Made by a program: the position numbers and the translations under genes. The notes under the pieces were generated by a model. That model saw only the letters and a program-made list of their open reading frames with translations, did no database searches and had not been told where the DNA came from. 43,838 bases of DNA from Selenomonas sp. (lineage in GTDB: Bacteria; Bacillota; Negativicutes; Selenomonadales; Selenomonadaceae): assembly GCA_022773585.1 (NCBI GenBank), contig JALEZZ010000027.1, positions 1-43,838 on the forward strand. Direction: 5' to 3'. Numbering within the stretch: the stretch's first letter is position 1; every line of letters starts with the position of its first letter. Positions 16,573-25,205 of the stretch are shown piece by piece.

Positions 16573-18300
16573 ATGAACAATGTACAGATCATGAGCACGA
16601 GTCCGCAGGCAGGCACGGCGAAAGCCGGCGTGAAGAGCTCGTCCGTCTCGAAGACGGCGAAGTCTTCCGGATTTGACGATGTCCTGCAGAAGAGCCAGGC
16701 ACAGGCGCAGAATCCGAAGGCGGCTGCGCAGGACGCGAAAAACGCCGTACAGGACGCAAAGGACGCGGCTGGGAGTGCCGCCGATGAAACAGAGGCATCG
16801 GCCGCAGCAGCTGCTGCCGAAAAGAATCCTGCAGCGAAGACGAAGGCAAAGGGCAAGGATGCCAAGCAGGGCACGAAAAATGATGCGGATGCGAAGGAAG
16901 CCGTCAGCGATGATGGTAACGACATTCTCGCGGAAGCTGCCCAGGCTGCCGTCGATGCGAAACTCGTGCTTGCCCAGGCTGTCGCAGAAAATGACAATGG
17001 TGTGCAGGCGCAGGAGCTGACAGCAACGGATGTTGCAGCCGAAGCGGCAGGAACCGTCGAGGATCTTGCACAGGCGTTGCTCGATGCTTCGTCATCGCGG
17101 CAGCAGAATGCCCAGGCGGCGCTCCAGTCCATCCTGCCGCAGGATGCATCAAAGGGGCAGGCACAGAAAACCATGCTCGCGATGCTCTCCGGGCAGAATC
17201 TTTCACAGGAAGCTGCATCATCTGCAGCGGAGCAGGGAGGGCAGGTTCTGCAGGCCTCCGCGCAGCCGCAGGCAGTGCAGTCGCAGAACAACAGTGCAAT
17301 CCAGCAGCTGCTTGCGCAGATGACTCCTTCGACGCAGGCAGACACGCAGACCGTGCAGCAGCCCTTCGCCGATTTGCAGAACATATCCACGCTCAATGCG
17401 AATGTCCAACAGATGCCGCAGGTGCAGGCACAGGCAGCGGCATCATTGCCGTTCCAGTCTGCCGCAGAGACGTCTCAGACAGAAGCGCCGACGGTAAAGG
17501 CGAGCGATTTCGCGAACCTCCTCGGCACAAATGTCACGAGCACGTCCGCTGATGACCTCGCGCTTACCCAGCAGGTAGTGGCAGCACCGCAGAACAGCGG
17601 CAGCAGCCTTGGCGATTTCCTGAAGGGGAGCAGCCAGCAGTCCGGCCAGGCGATGGCCGAGATGGTGCAGACGGCGGATGGCACAGAGACCGTCACGCAG
17701 CTGCCGGAAGAAGCGGCCTTTGACAAGGTTCCGACAACGCAGGAAGCCGTGCCGACGCAGACAGGCATCACGAGCTTTGCGCAGACGCTCCAGAACATCG
17801 ACGGCACGCAGGCATCGCAGACCGCACAGGCCGCGCAGCAGCCGCAGACGGACTACGACGTCCCGCAGCAGATTGTCGACCAGGCGCGCCTCATCCAGCG
17901 TGGGCAGGATACCGAGATGGTCATCCACCTGAAGCCGGAACACCTCGGCGACCTGACGCTCCGCGTCTCCGTCGGCGTCGATGGTGCCGTCAATGCCTCG
18001 TTCCACTCGAACAACGCAGAAGTCCGCACGATCATCGAGAACACGCTCGTCCAGCTCAAGCAGGACCTCAACGACCAGGGCATCAAAGTCGACAATGTCG
18101 GCGTCTACGCCGGCCTCGCCGATGGCGGCCTGCCGCAGGACAGCGGCCAGCAGAGCTGGCAGCAAGGCAGCTCGCAGGGCCAGCATCACTCGACGCAGGA
18201 AAGCGCCGAAGCCTTTGAGGACGGGCAGGAACTCGCAGCGGCACTCGCCGCGCAGAAAGAAGGAAACGCAGCCACGGACGGCGTTGACTATCGGGTCTGA
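16573..18300 (+). CDS. fliK: Flagellar hook-length control protein FliK
   Basis: Exported ruler that stops hook growth and switches the export gate to filament substrates. The 575-residue protein is long, and its first 430 residues are low-complexity A/Q/S-rich and probably unfolded, as a ruler should be. The Flg_hook domain lies at about 435-525, with MVIHLKPEHLGDLTLRVSV and VRTIIENTLVQLKQDL. AGGAGGTGA precedes the ATG at ideal distance. The position before flgD is conserved. Base composition of the N-terminal part is less GC-rich at third positions than in neighbours, typical of a fast-evolving disordered segment. Confidence 0.94.
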   Translation: MNNVQIMSTSPQAGTAKAGVKSSSVSKTAKSSGFDDVLQKSQAQAQNPKAAAQDAKNAVQDAKDAAGSAADETEASAAAAAAEKNPAAKTKAKGKDAKQGTKNDADAKEAVSDDGNDILAEAAQAAVDAKLVLAQAVAENDNGVQAQELTATDVAAEAAGTVEDLAQALLDASSSRQQNAQAALQSILPQDASKGQAQKTMLAMLSGQNLSQEAASSAAEQGGQVLQASAQPQAVQSQNNSAIQQLLAQMTPSTQADTQTVQQPFADLQNISTLNANVQQMPQVQAQAAASLPFQSAAETSQTEAPTVKASDFANLLGTNVTSTSADDLALTQQVVAAPQNSGSSLGDFLKGSSQQSGQAMAEMVQTADGTETVTQLPEEAAFDKVPTTQEAVPTQTGITSFAQTLQNIDGTQASQTAQAAQQPQTDYDVPQQIVDQARLIQRGQDTEMVIHLKPEHLGDLTLRVSVGVDGAVNASFHSNNAEVRTIIENTLVQLKQDLNDQGIKVDNVGVYAGLADGGLPQDSGQQSWQQGSSQGQHHSTQESAEAFEDGQELAAALAAQKEGNAATDGVDYRV

Positions 18301-18323
18301 GAGATCCGAGGGAGGTAACCAAT

Positions 18324-18905
18324 ATGTCGAATTCACTCAATACCATCACTGTGAACGGCGTGACCTACACGGCAGACGATTATGCGAAGCAGCAGGCGTC
18401 GTCATCATCCGTTGCAGGCGGCTCGCTCGGCAAAGACGCATTCCTGCAGCTGCTTGTCACGCAGATGCAGTACCAGGATCCGCTCGATCCGCAGGACAAC
18501 AGCGAATACCTCGCACAGCTCGCGCAGTTCTCCGCGCTTGAGCAGATGACGAACGTCTCCGAAGCACTTGAGAAGACGAATTCGCTCGTCAGCAACATGG
18601 ACACGAGCGTCCTCGTCGGCCAGCTGAGCTCCATGATCGGACAGAATCTGCAGTGGACGACGGAGACGACGAAGACGAATGCCGATGGCACGGCCGTCAC
18701 CGACGATAGCGGCAAGGCCGTCACGGTGAAGACGACGCACGAAGGCACGGTCACGGGCGTCAGCATCTCGGACGGCTCGCCGACGATCATCGCGAAGGGC
18801 TCGGATGGCTCGACGTACCAGGTCGCCATCAGCGATGTCACGCGCGTCGGCAGCGGCACGACGAGCAGCAGCACGTCATCTTCCACGAGCACGACGACGA
18901 AATAA
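18324..18905 (+). CDS. flgD: Flagellar hook assembly protein FlgD (hook cap)
   Basis: Scaffold that caps the growing hook. The 193-residue protein has the N-terminal FlgD motif LGKDAFLQLLVTQMQYQDPL with QDNSEYLAQLAQFSALEQM at about 32-75. A short tudor/FnIII-like remainder follows, then an S/T-rich tail (SSSTSSSTSTTTK). GGGAGGTAA precedes the ATG. It lies between fliK and flgE-associated genes as expected. Confidence 0.94.
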   Translation: MSNSLNTITVNGVTYTADDYAKQQASSSSVAGGSLGKDAFLQLLVTQMQYQDPLDPQDNSEYLAQLAQFSALEQMTNVSEALEKTNSLVSNMDTSVLVGQLSSMIGQNLQWTTETTKTNADGTAVTDDSGKAVTVKTTHEGTVTGVSISDGSPTIIAKGSDGSTYQVAISDVTRVGSGTTSSSTSSSTSTTTK

Positions 18906-18922
18906 TATCGGAGGGAAGGAAC

Positions 18923-19309
18923 GTGGCGAATCCGATTTTTTTCAACACGCAGCCGCTCCTGCCCATCCAGCAGCAAACGACCGGCACGGGCCGGCAGGCG
19001 ACGCAGGCGTCGCGCACGAAATCCGGTGATTTCGATGCGCTGCTCACGGCCGCCAAGGAACGAGTCCTCTTTTCCGCCCATGCGCAGGCGCGCATGCAGG
19101 AGCGCGGCATCGAGCTCTCGGAGGAAAGCCTCCAGAAACTCGACACGGCCGTCTCCGACCTCGACCGGAAAGGGGCCCGGGAATCACTCGTCTATATGGA
19201 TGGCACGGCATTCGTCGTGAGCGTCCCGAATCGGACGGTGATTACGGCCATGGATGGCAGGAACGAAGAAAATATCATCACGAACATCGACAGCGCAGCC
19301 ATTCTCTGA
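18923..19309 (+). CDS. Flagellar operon protein, TIGR02530 type
   Basis: Small protein of 128 residues found beside flgD and flgE in many Firmicute and spirochete flagellar operons. It matches the family by a core of FSAHAQARMQERGIEL and a C-terminal ESLVYMDGTAFVVSVPNRTVIT. The N-terminal part is variable. Start is GTG 18923, with GGAGGGAAGG upstream. Molecular role is not established. The operon position suggests a hook- or export-linked function (inference). Confidence 0.85.
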   Translation: MANPIFFNTQPLLPIQQQTTGTGRQATQASRTKSGDFDALLTAAKERVLFSAHAQARMQERGIELSEESLQKLDTAVSDLDRKGARESLVYMDGTAFVVSVPNRTVITAMDGRNEENIITNIDSAAIL

Positions 19310-19410
19310 GAGTTGGACCAGATGGAGACTCCGGAGCGCCGACTGACAGACGCGCTCCACAATGGATGGCTGCGATGCATCAAAGGAAAAAGGAAAGGAA
19401 GTTTTTCACT

Positions 19411-20835
19411 ATGATGCGTTCCCTTTTCTCCGGTGTGTCCGGACTGAAAGCTCATCAGACCCGCATGGACGTCAACGGCAACAACATCGCAAATGTCAAC
19501 ACGACGGGCTTCAAATCGAGCCGCACGACGTTTGCGGATACGCTTTCCCAGACGCTGACGGGCGCGTCGGCACCGCAGGACAACGTCGGCGGCACGAACC
19601 CGAAGCAGATCGGCCTCGGCACGGGCGTCGCGAGCATCGATTTGCTCTTCACGGACGGCTCCGTCCAGTCGACGGGCAAGAACACGGATCTCTGCCTCTC
19701 GGGCAACGGCCTCTTCGTCGTCAAACAGGGCAGCGAGACGTACTATACGCGTGATGGCGCGTTCGCATTCGATTCGGAAGGCAACTATGTGCTGCCGAGC
19801 TCCGGCCTCTATGTACAGGGCTGGATGGCAGAGAAGGGCGTGCTCAATACGACGGGCGCGGCTGGAAACATCACGATCCCGGCTGGCAAGGGCATGGAAT
19901 CGGAAGCGACGGCAAAAGTCACGTATGCGAATAACCTCAATGCGAGTACGCTGATGATTAAATCGCTCTCCGGCGGTACGTCAGCAGGCGGCCGTACGGT
20001 TGCGACGGCAGCAAATCCTGTCACGCTGACGATGAGCGATGGCACGACGCAGACGGTGACGTCCGGTTCGTATATTGCGGGTCGCAGCATCCCGGTCACG
20101 ACGACGGCGAGGGTCTATGACAGCCTCGGCAACAAGCACAGCATCCCGCTGCTGTTCGAGCTTTCGAGCCGTACAAATACCGGCAACACTTGGACGATTT
20201 CTCCAGCTGTCACGGCGAAGACGACGTCCGGCAGCACGACGCCGACCTACAATACGGACATCATCGAAGCTGACGGCTCGACGACGGCCGTGACGCTTAC
20301 GAATGGCACGGTGTCATTCGATACGAATGGCGCTTATAAGGCAGGCACGACGTCAGCGACGATTAGGCTGACGTATACGACGAATGGTGCTGCCGCGCAG
20401 ACGGCAACCATCGACCTCACAGGTCTCACGCAGTACGCAGGCAGCAGCACGATCAACTCGACGTCGGACGGCCATGCGGCTGGCACGCTCTCGAGCGTCT
20501 CGGTCGATGCCTCGGGCAAGATCACGGGCACGTACACGAACGACGTGCGCCAGACGGAGGCGCAGGTCGCTATCGCGCAGTTCACGAATGCGTCCGGCCT
20601 CACGAAGACGGGCAACAGCCTCTACAAGGAGTCGAACAACTCCGGCACGGCGAACGTCAAGACGGCCTCGGACCTCGGCGTCACAATCACGCCGTCGGCC
20701 CTCGAAATGTCGAACGTCGATATTGCGAACGAATTCTCCGACATGATCATCACGCAGCGCGGCTTCCAGTCGAACTCCAAGATCATCACGGTCAGCGATG
20801 AGATGCTCGAGACGCTCATCAACATGAAGCGCTGA
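19411..20835 (+). CDS. flgE: Flagellar hook protein FlgE
   Basis: Subunit of the flexible hook. The 474-residue protein has the N-terminal D0 signature MRSLFSGVSGLKAHQ and NGNNIANVNTTGFKSSR, and a T/S/G-rich variable middle (about 170-390). The C-terminus has SNVDIANEFSDMIITQRGFQ followed by SKIITVSDEMLETLINMKR. ATG 19411 is chosen because AGGAAAGGAAG lies upstream and the protein then starts like the family. An upstream in-frame start at 19366 has no such support. A terminator follows the gene, so flgE is probably the last gene of the first transcript. Confidence 0.95.
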   Translation: MMRSLFSGVSGLKAHQTRMDVNGNNIANVNTTGFKSSRTTFADTLSQTLTGASAPQDNVGGTNPKQIGLGTGVASIDLLFTDGSVQSTGKNTDLCLSGNGLFVVKQGSETYYTRDGAFAFDSEGNYVLPSSGLYVQGWMAEKGVLNTTGAAGNITIPAGKGMESEATAKVTYANNLNASTLMIKSLSGGTSAGGRTVATAANPVTLTMSDGTTQTVTSGSYIAGRSIPVTTTARVYDSLGNKHSIPLLFELSSRTNTGNTWTISPAVTAKTTSGSTTPTYNTDIIEADGSTTAVTLTNGTVSFDTNGAYKAGTTSATIRLTYTTNGAAAQTATIDLTGLTQYAGSSTINSTSDGHAAGTLSSVSVDASGKITGTYTNDVRQTEAQVAIAQFTNASGLTKTGNSLYKESNNSGTANVKTASDLGVTITPSALEMSNVDIANEFSDMIITQRGFQSNSKIITVSDEMLETLINMKR

Positions 20836-20860
20836 TTTTGATTTCCAGAGAATCTTTTTT

Positions 20861-20889
20861 AGATGGCTCTTTGCGGGGCCATCTTTTTT
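20861..20889 (+). terminator. Rho-independent terminator after flgE
   Basis: AGATGGC at 20861-20867 pairs with GCCATCT at 20878-20884, closing a G/T-rich loop. The six T at 20884-20889 (the first also ends the stem) form the U tract. It splits the fla/che cluster into at least two transcripts. Confidence 0.75.
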
Positions 20890-20936
20890 CTTTGCCGCGC
20901 CCAGAAGTTTTTCTTAGTCATATCGTCCCGAAGTGC

Positions 20937-20980
20937 TTGACGAATCGGCTTTCGTGCGGTATTCTTGAAAGAGTTTCAAG
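20937..20980 (+). promoter_or_regulatory. Promoter and start-site palindrome upstream of flbD
   Basis: TTGACG at 20937-20942, 17 bases, TATTCT at 20960-20965 form a sigma-A-type promoter. A perfect palindrome CTTGAAA-GAG-TTTCAAG lies at 20964-20980, touching the -10 and the expected start of transcription, where a repressor could sit. Further down, 21035-21066 can form a hairpin (CCCC with GGGG outside). That hairpin has no T tract, so it is read as a leader structure rather than a terminator. Confidence 0.5.
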
Positions 20981-21096
20981 GAAGTTTTCAATAGAATTTC
21001 CATGTCTTTTTTTCCATAGAAAAAGGGAAAAGCTCCCCTCATGACGAATACATTCATCATATGGGGATTTCAACTGGGAATTCGGGAGATGATACT

Positions 21097-21297
21097 TTGA
21101 TCAAGCTGACGAAATTCAATTCCAAGACGAACAAGAAAGGTGAGTTCGTGCTCAACGCGGAAATCATCGAGACGATCGAGGAGACGCCGGATACGGTCGT
21201 GACGCTCACGAACGGCAAGAAGCTCATCGTCGACGAGCCCATGGACGAGATTGTCCGGCGCGTGATGAAATACCGCCGCGCGCTGCACCAGTTCTGA
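21097..21297 (+). CDS. flbD: Flagellar protein FlbD/SwrD
   Basis: Small protein of 66 residues. IKLTKFN, VLNAEIIETIEETPDTVVTL and NGKKLIVDEPMDEIV match the FlbD/SwrD family, which in Bacillus raises motor power. TTG 21097 is the start: it aligns with the family N-terminus (ligand-free IKLT opening) and has GGGAGATGA just ahead. An upstream ATG at 21061 would add residues unlike the family. It lies between flgE and fliL as in Bacillus. Confidence 0.9.
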   Translation: MIKLTKFNSKTNKKGEFVLNAEIIETIEETPDTVVTLTNGKKLIVDEPMDEIVRRVMKYRRALHQF

Positions 21298-21335
21298 AAT
21301 CATCTGTGGGATAGAAGCAATGGAGGGATCAGTAG

Positions 21336-21857
21336 ATGGCTGACGAAAAGAAGGAAGCTGCGCCAGAAGCAGCACCACCCGAGGAAAAGAAGAAGAAGTC
21401 TCCAATCATCCTCGTCGTGGTCCTTGTCCTCATCGGACTCCTGCTGGCTGGCGGCATCTCTTTCTTCATCACGACGAAGATGATGGCCGACACTGCCACG
21501 GATTCCAGTGCCTCGGAGCATCACGACACGGGCAAGTTCGTGAAGCTCGGTGACGCAAAGGAAGGCATCATGGTCAATGTCGGCGGCGTCAAGGCGGGCA
21601 AGTTCCTGAAGGCCGGCATCGTCCTCGAGATGAATCCTGGCAAGAAGGACAACATCACGGACGATGGCAAGCTCCAGCCGATGGCGGAGACGAAGGTCCT
21701 CGACACGACGATGCAGATCCTCCGCAGCGCCAAGCTCGACGAGTTTGACGCGACGAAGCAGGATGACATGAAGAAGAAAATCAAGGACGAGCTCAATGAC
21801 AAGCTCGGCCAAGGCTCTGTTTATGACGTCTATTTCACGAGCTTCCTGCTCCAGTGA
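21336..21857 (+). CDS. fliL: Flagellar basal body-associated protein FliL
   Basis: Single-pass membrane protein around the basal body that supports stator function. The 173-residue protein has a charged cytoplasmic start (EEKKKKS), a membrane helix at about 25-45 (PIILVVVLVLIGLLLAGGI) and a periplasmic domain. The C-terminus IKDELNDKLGQGSVYDVYFTSFLLQ (shown as its end) is the FliL hallmark. GGAGGGAT lies upstream of the ATG. The fliL-fliM order is conserved. Confidence 0.93.
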   Translation: MADEKKEAAPEAAPPEEKKKKSPIILVVVLVLIGLLLAGGISFFITTKMMADTATDSSASEHHDTGKFVKLGDAKEGIMVNVGGVKAGKFLKAGIVLEMNPGKKDNITDDGKLQPMAETKVLDTTMQILRSAKLDEFDATKQDDMKKKIKDELNDKLGQGSVYDVYFTSFLLQ

Positions 21858-21893
21858 TGAAGTACCGCAGAACAGCAGAAAGGAGGACGAAGA

Positions 21894-22904
21894 TTGGCAG
21901 ATGAAGTCTTATCTCAGTCTGAGATAGATAAGCTGCTGTCCGCGCTTTCTGATGGTACGGTGTCCGCAGAGGAAGTCAAGGCCGAAGACGAGCAGAAGAA
22001 GATCAAGGTCTATGATTTCAAGCGGCCGGACAAGTTCTCCAAGGATCAGATCCGGACGCTGCAGATGCTCCACGAGAGCTTTGCGCGCATGCTCAACACG
22101 TACCTTTCGACGCACCTGCGGACGATGGTCAGCGTTGAGGTGGCCTCGGTCGAGCAGCAGACGTATCAGGAATTCGTCCAGTCCCTCCTGAACCCGAGCG
22201 TCATCAGCATCCTCGCGGTGCCGCCGCTCAAGGGCAACATCATCATGGAGGTCAATACGGAGATTGCGTTCGCCTTCATCGACCGCGTCTTCGGCGGCGA
22301 AGGGCGGGCGAGCATCAAGCCCCGCGTCCTGACTGAAATCGAAGAGACCGTCATGAAGCGCCTCATCAATACGGCGATGGGCGAGCTCAAGGACGCATGG
22401 AAGACCGTCTGCGAGTTTGACCCGAGGCTTGAGGCAACAGAATCCAACCCGCAGTTCACGCAGATTGTTCCGCCGAGCGACATGGTCGTCATCGTCACAA
22501 TCCAGATGAAAATCGGCGATGTTGAAGGCATGATGAACATCTGCATTCCATATCTCGTCCTCGAGCCGATCATGTCGAAGCTCACGACGACGTTCTGGGT
22601 TGCGTCCTCCGTCTCGAAGGATGAGGCAAACCCGGAGCAGATCGCACTTCTGCAGAAGAAGATCGAGCGTACGCGCGTTCCCATGATCGTGGAGCTCGGG
22701 CGTCTCGAAATCTCGATTCAGGAGTTCCTGAATCTCGGCTTCGGCGATGTATTGCAGCTCGATACGAAAGTCAAGGATGACTTGCCCGTACTGGTCGGCA
22801 AGCGGCCGAAATTCATGTGCCGCCCCGGCACAGCGGGCAAGAGGATGGCCGTGCAGGTCACGCGAATCTTAAACAGCGAAGGAGATGAAGATACGGATGA
22901 GTGA
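21894..22904 (+). CDS. fliM: Flagellar motor switch protein FliM
   Basis: C-ring protein that binds phosphorylated CheY. The 336-residue protein begins with the CheY-binding peptide LSQSEIDKLLSAL at about 6-18. A CheC-like middle domain follows (FARMLNTYLSTHLRTMVSV), then a C-terminal SpoA domain (VELGRLEISIQEFLNLGFGDVL). TTG 21894 is chosen because AAAGGAGG lies 6-8 bases upstream and the N-terminal peptide is complete. The gene ends inside fliY by a short overlap. Confidence 0.96.
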   Translation: MADEVLSQSEIDKLLSALSDGTVSAEEVKAEDEQKKIKVYDFKRPDKFSKDQIRTLQMLHESFARMLNTYLSTHLRTMVSVEVASVEQQTYQEFVQSLLNPSVISILAVPPLKGNIIMEVNTEIAFAFIDRVFGGEGRASIKPRVLTEIEETVMKRLINTAMGELKDAWKTVCEFDPRLEATESNPQFTQIVPPSDMVVIVTIQMKIGDVEGMMNICIPYLVLEPIMSKLTTTFWVASSVSKDEANPEQIALLQKKIERTRVPMIVELGRLEISIQEFLNLGFGDVLQLDTKVKDDLPVLVGKRPKFMCRPGTAGKRMAVQVTRILNSEGDEDTDE

Positions 22905-24219
22905 TGATATGATCTCGCAGGAGGAGATTGACGCCCTCTTGAATGGCGGCGTCTCGAATGCGGATGGCGGTGATGCTCCGGCAACGGACGCACCGGCAGC
23001 CGATGGCGCGGAGGCTCCTGCTGCAGAGGCAGCTCCCGAGGCTCCGGCAGCGGGAGAGACCTCGGACGATTCATCTCAATTCGAAGGAGTCCTCTCGGAT
23101 ACCGAGAAAGATGCGCTCGGCGAGATTGGCAATATCTCGATGGGCAGCGCCGCAACGACGCTTTCCGTGCTTCTTGGACACAAGGTGAACATCACGACCC
23201 CGTCGGTCGCGGTTTCGACGATGTCTCTCATCCAGGAGCACTATCCGATGCCGTACCTCATTGTCGAGGTCGGATATACCATCGGTATCGACGGCAACAA
23301 CGTGCTCGCCATCCAGGCACAGGATGCGGCCATCATCGCCGATCTCATGATGGGCGGCGACGGCACGAATCCGGACACGGAAATCGGCGAGATCGCGATG
23401 AGCGCCGTCGGCGAGTCGATGAACCAGATGATGGGCACCGTCGCGACGTCGCTCTCGACGATGTTCAACAAGAAGATTGATATTTCGCCCCCGAAGGTCA
23501 ACCTCATCGACCTTGGCTCTGAAGAAAAGGTAACGGAGATCGTCGGCCAGAATGAGCCGATCGTGCGCATCTCGTTCCGCATGGAGGTTGATGGTCTCAT
23601 CGACAGCGAGATCATGCAGATTCTGCCCGTCCATGTCGCAAAGGAAATGGTCGAGTCGCTGATGGGCGGCGGCGCGGAAGCAGCACCAGAGCCAGAACCA
23701 GCAGCCGCACCTGCACCTGCTCCTGCCGCACCAGCGCCGGCCCCGGCCCCGGCACCAGCTCCAGCTCCGCAGCCGGCACCCATGCCGCAGCCAGCACCGA
23801 TGCCGCAGCCGCAGATGGCCGCGCCGCAGCCGCAGTATGCGGCACCGCAGCCGCAGGGGTACGCGGCACCGCCGATGTACCAGCAGCCGCAGATGCAGGC
23901 CGCTCCGGTGCAGCCTGCGATGTTCACGCCGCTCGCGACAGGCCCTGTGCCGGTCAACGATGCGAACATCGGGCTCATCCTCGATGTGCCTCTCGAGATC
24001 ACGGTCGAGCTCGGCCGCACGCGGAAGTCCATCAAGGACGTCCTCGAGCTCACGAACGGCTCGATCATCGAGCTGGAGCGCCTCGCGGGCGAGCCGGTCG
24101 ACATCATGGTCAATGGCAAGTTCCTCGCGAAGGGCGAAGTCGTCGTCATCGACGAGAATTTCGGTGTGCGTATCACGGATATCGCCAGCCCGGCGGAGCG
24201 CGTTGCAAGTCTCCAGTAA
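22897..24219 (+). CDS. fliY: Flagellar motor switch phosphatase FliY
   Basis: Switch protein that also dephosphorylates CheY-P. The 440-residue protein has an N-terminal ISQEEIDALL CheY-binding peptide, then a CheC-like phosphatase domain with both catalytic motifs of the D/S-xxx-E-xx-N type (DALGEIGN and SAVGESMN). A long P/A/Q-rich linker (about 262-345) leads to a C-terminal FliN/SpoA domain (ITVELGRTRKSIKDVLELT). Both phosphatase motifs are intact, so activity is expected. ATG 22897 is used; AAGGAG is 12 bases upstream and an in-frame ATG at 22885 is the alternative. No separate fliN is present, which fits FliY filling that role. Confidence 0.95.
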   Translation: MSDDMISQEEIDALLNGGVSNADGGDAPATDAPAADGAEAPAAEAAPEAPAAGETSDDSSQFEGVLSDTEKDALGEIGNISMGSAATTLSVLLGHKVNITTPSVAVSTMSLIQEHYPMPYLIVEVGYTIGIDGNNVLAIQAQDAAIIADLMMGGDGTNPDTEIGEIAMSAVGESMNQMMGTVATSLSTMFNKKIDISPPKVNLIDLGSEEKVTEIVGQNEPIVRISFRMEVDGLIDSEIMQILPVHVAKEMVESLMGGGAEAAPEPEPAAAPAPAPAAPAPAPAPAPAPAPQPAPMPQPAPMPQPQMAAPQPQYAAPQPQGYAAPPMYQQPQMQAAPVQPAMFTPLATGPVPVNDANIGLILDVPLEITVELGRTRKSIKDVLELTNGSIIELERLAGEPVDIMVNGKFLAKGEVVVIDENFGVRITDIASPAERVASLQ

Positions 24220-24230
24220 GCAGATCCCTA

Positions 24231-24259
24231 TTGGCAATCGCGGCGATTTCCGATATAAT
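24231..24259 (+). promoter_or_regulatory. Promoter between fliY and cheY
   Basis: TTGGCA at 24231-24236 and a perfect TATAAT at 24254-24259 are separated by 17 bases in the only 99-base gap of this stretch. The same bases 24249-24256 read TCCGATAT, 7 of 8 for a sigma-D -10. The matching -35 position shows TATT instead of TAAA. The site may therefore serve sigma-A, with sigma-D as an open question. Confidence 0.6.
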
Positions 24260-24318
24260 AAAGAAAACACAGAAGGACATTTCAGGGAAACTATTCAAAT
24301 TATGAGGAGAGATGGAAG

Positions 24319-24681
24319 ATGGCAGTACGTGTTTTAGTCGTAGACGATGCAGCATTCATGCGCATGATGGTGAAAGACATCCTCTCGAAGAACGGCTATG
24401 AAGTCGTCGGTGAAGCTGAGAACGGCATGAAAGCACTTGAGAAGTATCAGGAGCTCAAGCCGGATCTCGTCACGATGGACATCACGATGCCGGAAATGGA
24501 TGGCATCAGCGCGGTCAAGGAGATCAAGAAGGTCGATCCGAACGCGAAGATTGTCATGTGCAGCGCCATGGGCCAGCAGGCCATGGTCATCGAGGCCATC
24601 CAGGCCGGCGCGCGCGACTTCATCGTGAAGCCGTTCCAGGCGGACCGTGTGCTCGAGGCTGTGCGCAAAGCAGTCGGCTGA
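24319..24681 (+). CDS. cheY: Chemotaxis response regulator CheY
   Basis: Diffusible switch signal phosphorylated by CheA. A single receiver domain of 120 residues has the acidic pocket D9-D10, phospho-acceptor D54 (TMDITMPEMDG), switch residue S82 (CSAMG) and K104 (VKPF). GAGGAGAGATGGAAG precedes the ATG. Position between fliY and fliO is the Bacillus one. It has its own likely promoter. Confidence 0.96.
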   Translation: MAVRVLVVDDAAFMRMMVKDILSKNGYEVVGEAENGMKALEKYQELKPDLVTMDITMPEMDGISAVKEIKKVDPNAKIVMCSAMGQQAMVIEAIQAGARDFIVKPFQADRVLEAVRKAVG

Positions 24682-25205
24682 TGAATAGGAAGATCATGTG
24701 GATGCAGGTGACGGCGTTGGCCGTCATTTGCGTCTTTATCCTGCAGGATTCCGCATGGGCGGCGGATGCCGCCAGTTCATCGGGGTATCTGTCGGGCTAT
24801 GAGAATCCGGATCCAAGGCCATCCCCGGTTTCCTGGTGGTCCACGCTCGCGTATCTTCTGAGCCTTCTGGTCATCTTCGGATTCGTCGTGGTGATGGCTT
24901 ATTTTGTTGCCCGTTTCGTCGGCGGCCATTTCGGGAAATCCGTCTCGCGTCATGGCGGCCGCCTGCTCGTCTCGCTGCCGCTCGGGCCGAAAAGCTCGGC
25001 GGCGGTCGTCGAGATTGCGGGCAGGACGTTCCTGCTCGGCGTGACGGAGTCGAATGTTTCGATGCTCGCCGAGATCACGGATCCCCGCGAGATCGAGGCA
25101 CTCGAGCGTGAGAGTGCGATTCTGCCGCAGCAGGCAGAGGGCACGATGTTCACGTCGCAGCTCGGAGCGCTCGCGGACTTCGTTTCGCGGTTCCGCAAGT
25201 CATGA
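24681..25205 (+). CDS. fliO: Flagellar biosynthetic protein FliO
   Basis: Membrane protein that helps FliP assemble into the export gate. The 174-residue protein has a hydrophobic, signal-like N-terminus ending AWAADA at about 24-29, a membrane helix at about 55-77 and a C-terminal cytoplasmic part (SVSRHGGRLLVSLPLGPKSSAAVVEI, shown in part) with the GRTFLLGVTE segment typical of FliO/FliZ. ATG overlaps the cheY stop (TGATG pattern). The signal peptide is characteristic of the Bacillus-type FliO/FliZ. Confidence 0.88.
   Translation: MNRKIMWMQVTALAVICVFILQDSAWAADAASSSGYLSGYENPDPRPSPVSWWSTLAYLLSLLVIFGFVVVMAYFVARFVGGHFGKSVSRHGGRLLVSLPLGPKSSAAVVEIAGRTFLLGVTESNVSMLAEITDPREIEALERESAILPQQAEGTMFTSQLGALADFVSRFRKS

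Noticed and set aside
21061..21096. FlbD start at ATG 21061
   Set aside because: The extra 12 residues are unlike the family, and this ATG overlaps the leader hairpin. TTG 21097 has a good ribosome site and aligns with FlbD.
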